Assembly: GCF_014137945.1 (NCBI RefSeq)
Contig: NZ_JACGWX010000003.1
Span: 124,001-188,000 of the forward strand
DNA from: Microcella alkalica
Lineage (GTDB): Bacteria > Actinomycetota > Actinomycetes > Actinomycetales > Microbacteriaceae
Reading direction: 5' to 3'
DNA length: 64,000 nt
This document shows, one piece after another, positions 63,990 to 64,000 of this stretch. Made by a program: the position numbers and the translations under genes. The first letter of the stretch is position 1. Every line of letters starts with the position of its first letter. The notes beneath the pieces were generated by a model, which had not been told where the DNA came from, ran no database searches, and saw only the letters and a program-made list of their open reading frames with translations.

Positions 63990-64000
63990 GCGTCAGCCTG

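Overview
The window is high-GC DNA with dense, often overlapping genes. It looks like a chromosome segment of an actinobacterium in the Micrococcales, most likely a Microbacteriaceae member. Reasons: an F420-dependent glucose-6-phosphate dehydrogenase-like gene, the MEP-pathway gene ispE, an actinobacterial protein O-mannosyltransferase, a second zinc-free L36 gene, and a repeated start architecture (xAnnnT hexamer 6-8 bases before the start codon) typical of leaderless actinobacterial transcripts. The lineage is inferred; no rRNA is present.

Layout. 0.1-8.4 kb, mostly minus strand: ABC ATPase (cut by the window edge), mazG, a DHA2 MFS exporter, a CPBP membrane protease (plus), mfd, pth and the L25/Ctc gene. 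8.6-10.7 kb: a gluconokinase and divergent gnd, then a 520-base repeat-rich gap. 11.2-22.4 kb: a hexuronate catabolic locus on the minus strand. It runs from an Opp-type substrate-binding lipoprotein through a permease, a fused permease-ATPase, an ATPase, a LacI regulator, uxaC and uxuB, with mostly 4-base overlaps, followed by manD-gntK2 under its own operator. 22.6-28.5 kb: a CoA-transferase with a membrane tail, an APC permease, a small membrane protein and a class III aminotransferase. 28.6-33 kb: prs, glmU, a SRPBCC protein and sdaA. 33.1-39.1 kb: a second sugar cluster (TIM-barrel isomerase, GH3 glycosidase; divergent isomerase and two Gfo/Idh/MocA oxidoreductases). 39.1-44.6 kb: an IS256 remnant, tRNA-Gln, MarR, SDR, F420 enzyme, and a zinc-type pair rpmJ2/CobW-like. 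44.7-56.2 kb: housekeeping genes (ABC-F, lspA, ispE, rlmC, rsmA, tatD, metG, rsmI, PMT). 56.5-64 kb: DUF418, metY, a CoA-binding protein, and a processive GT2 synthase coupled to a GH18/CBM protein.

How it fits together. Near-identical LacI-type palindromes lie in front of manD, in front of the substrate-binding-protein operon (two copies), and between the divergent GH3 and isomerase/oxidoreductase operons. The single LacI gene in the hexuronate operon is therefore likely to control all of them. The inferred route is import of a uronate-containing oligosaccharide or glycoside, cleavage by GH3 and/or 3-keto oxidation-elimination, then glucuronate to fructuronate to mannonate to 2-keto-3-deoxygluconate. 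The two halves are separated by about 10 kb of unrelated genes.

The housekeeping order glmU-prs ... L25-pth-mfd-mazG is kept on one strand but is split between prs and L25 by about 20 kb that includes the uronate locus. Three families of short intergenic inverted repeats are also present; one occupies three separate convergent gene junctions.
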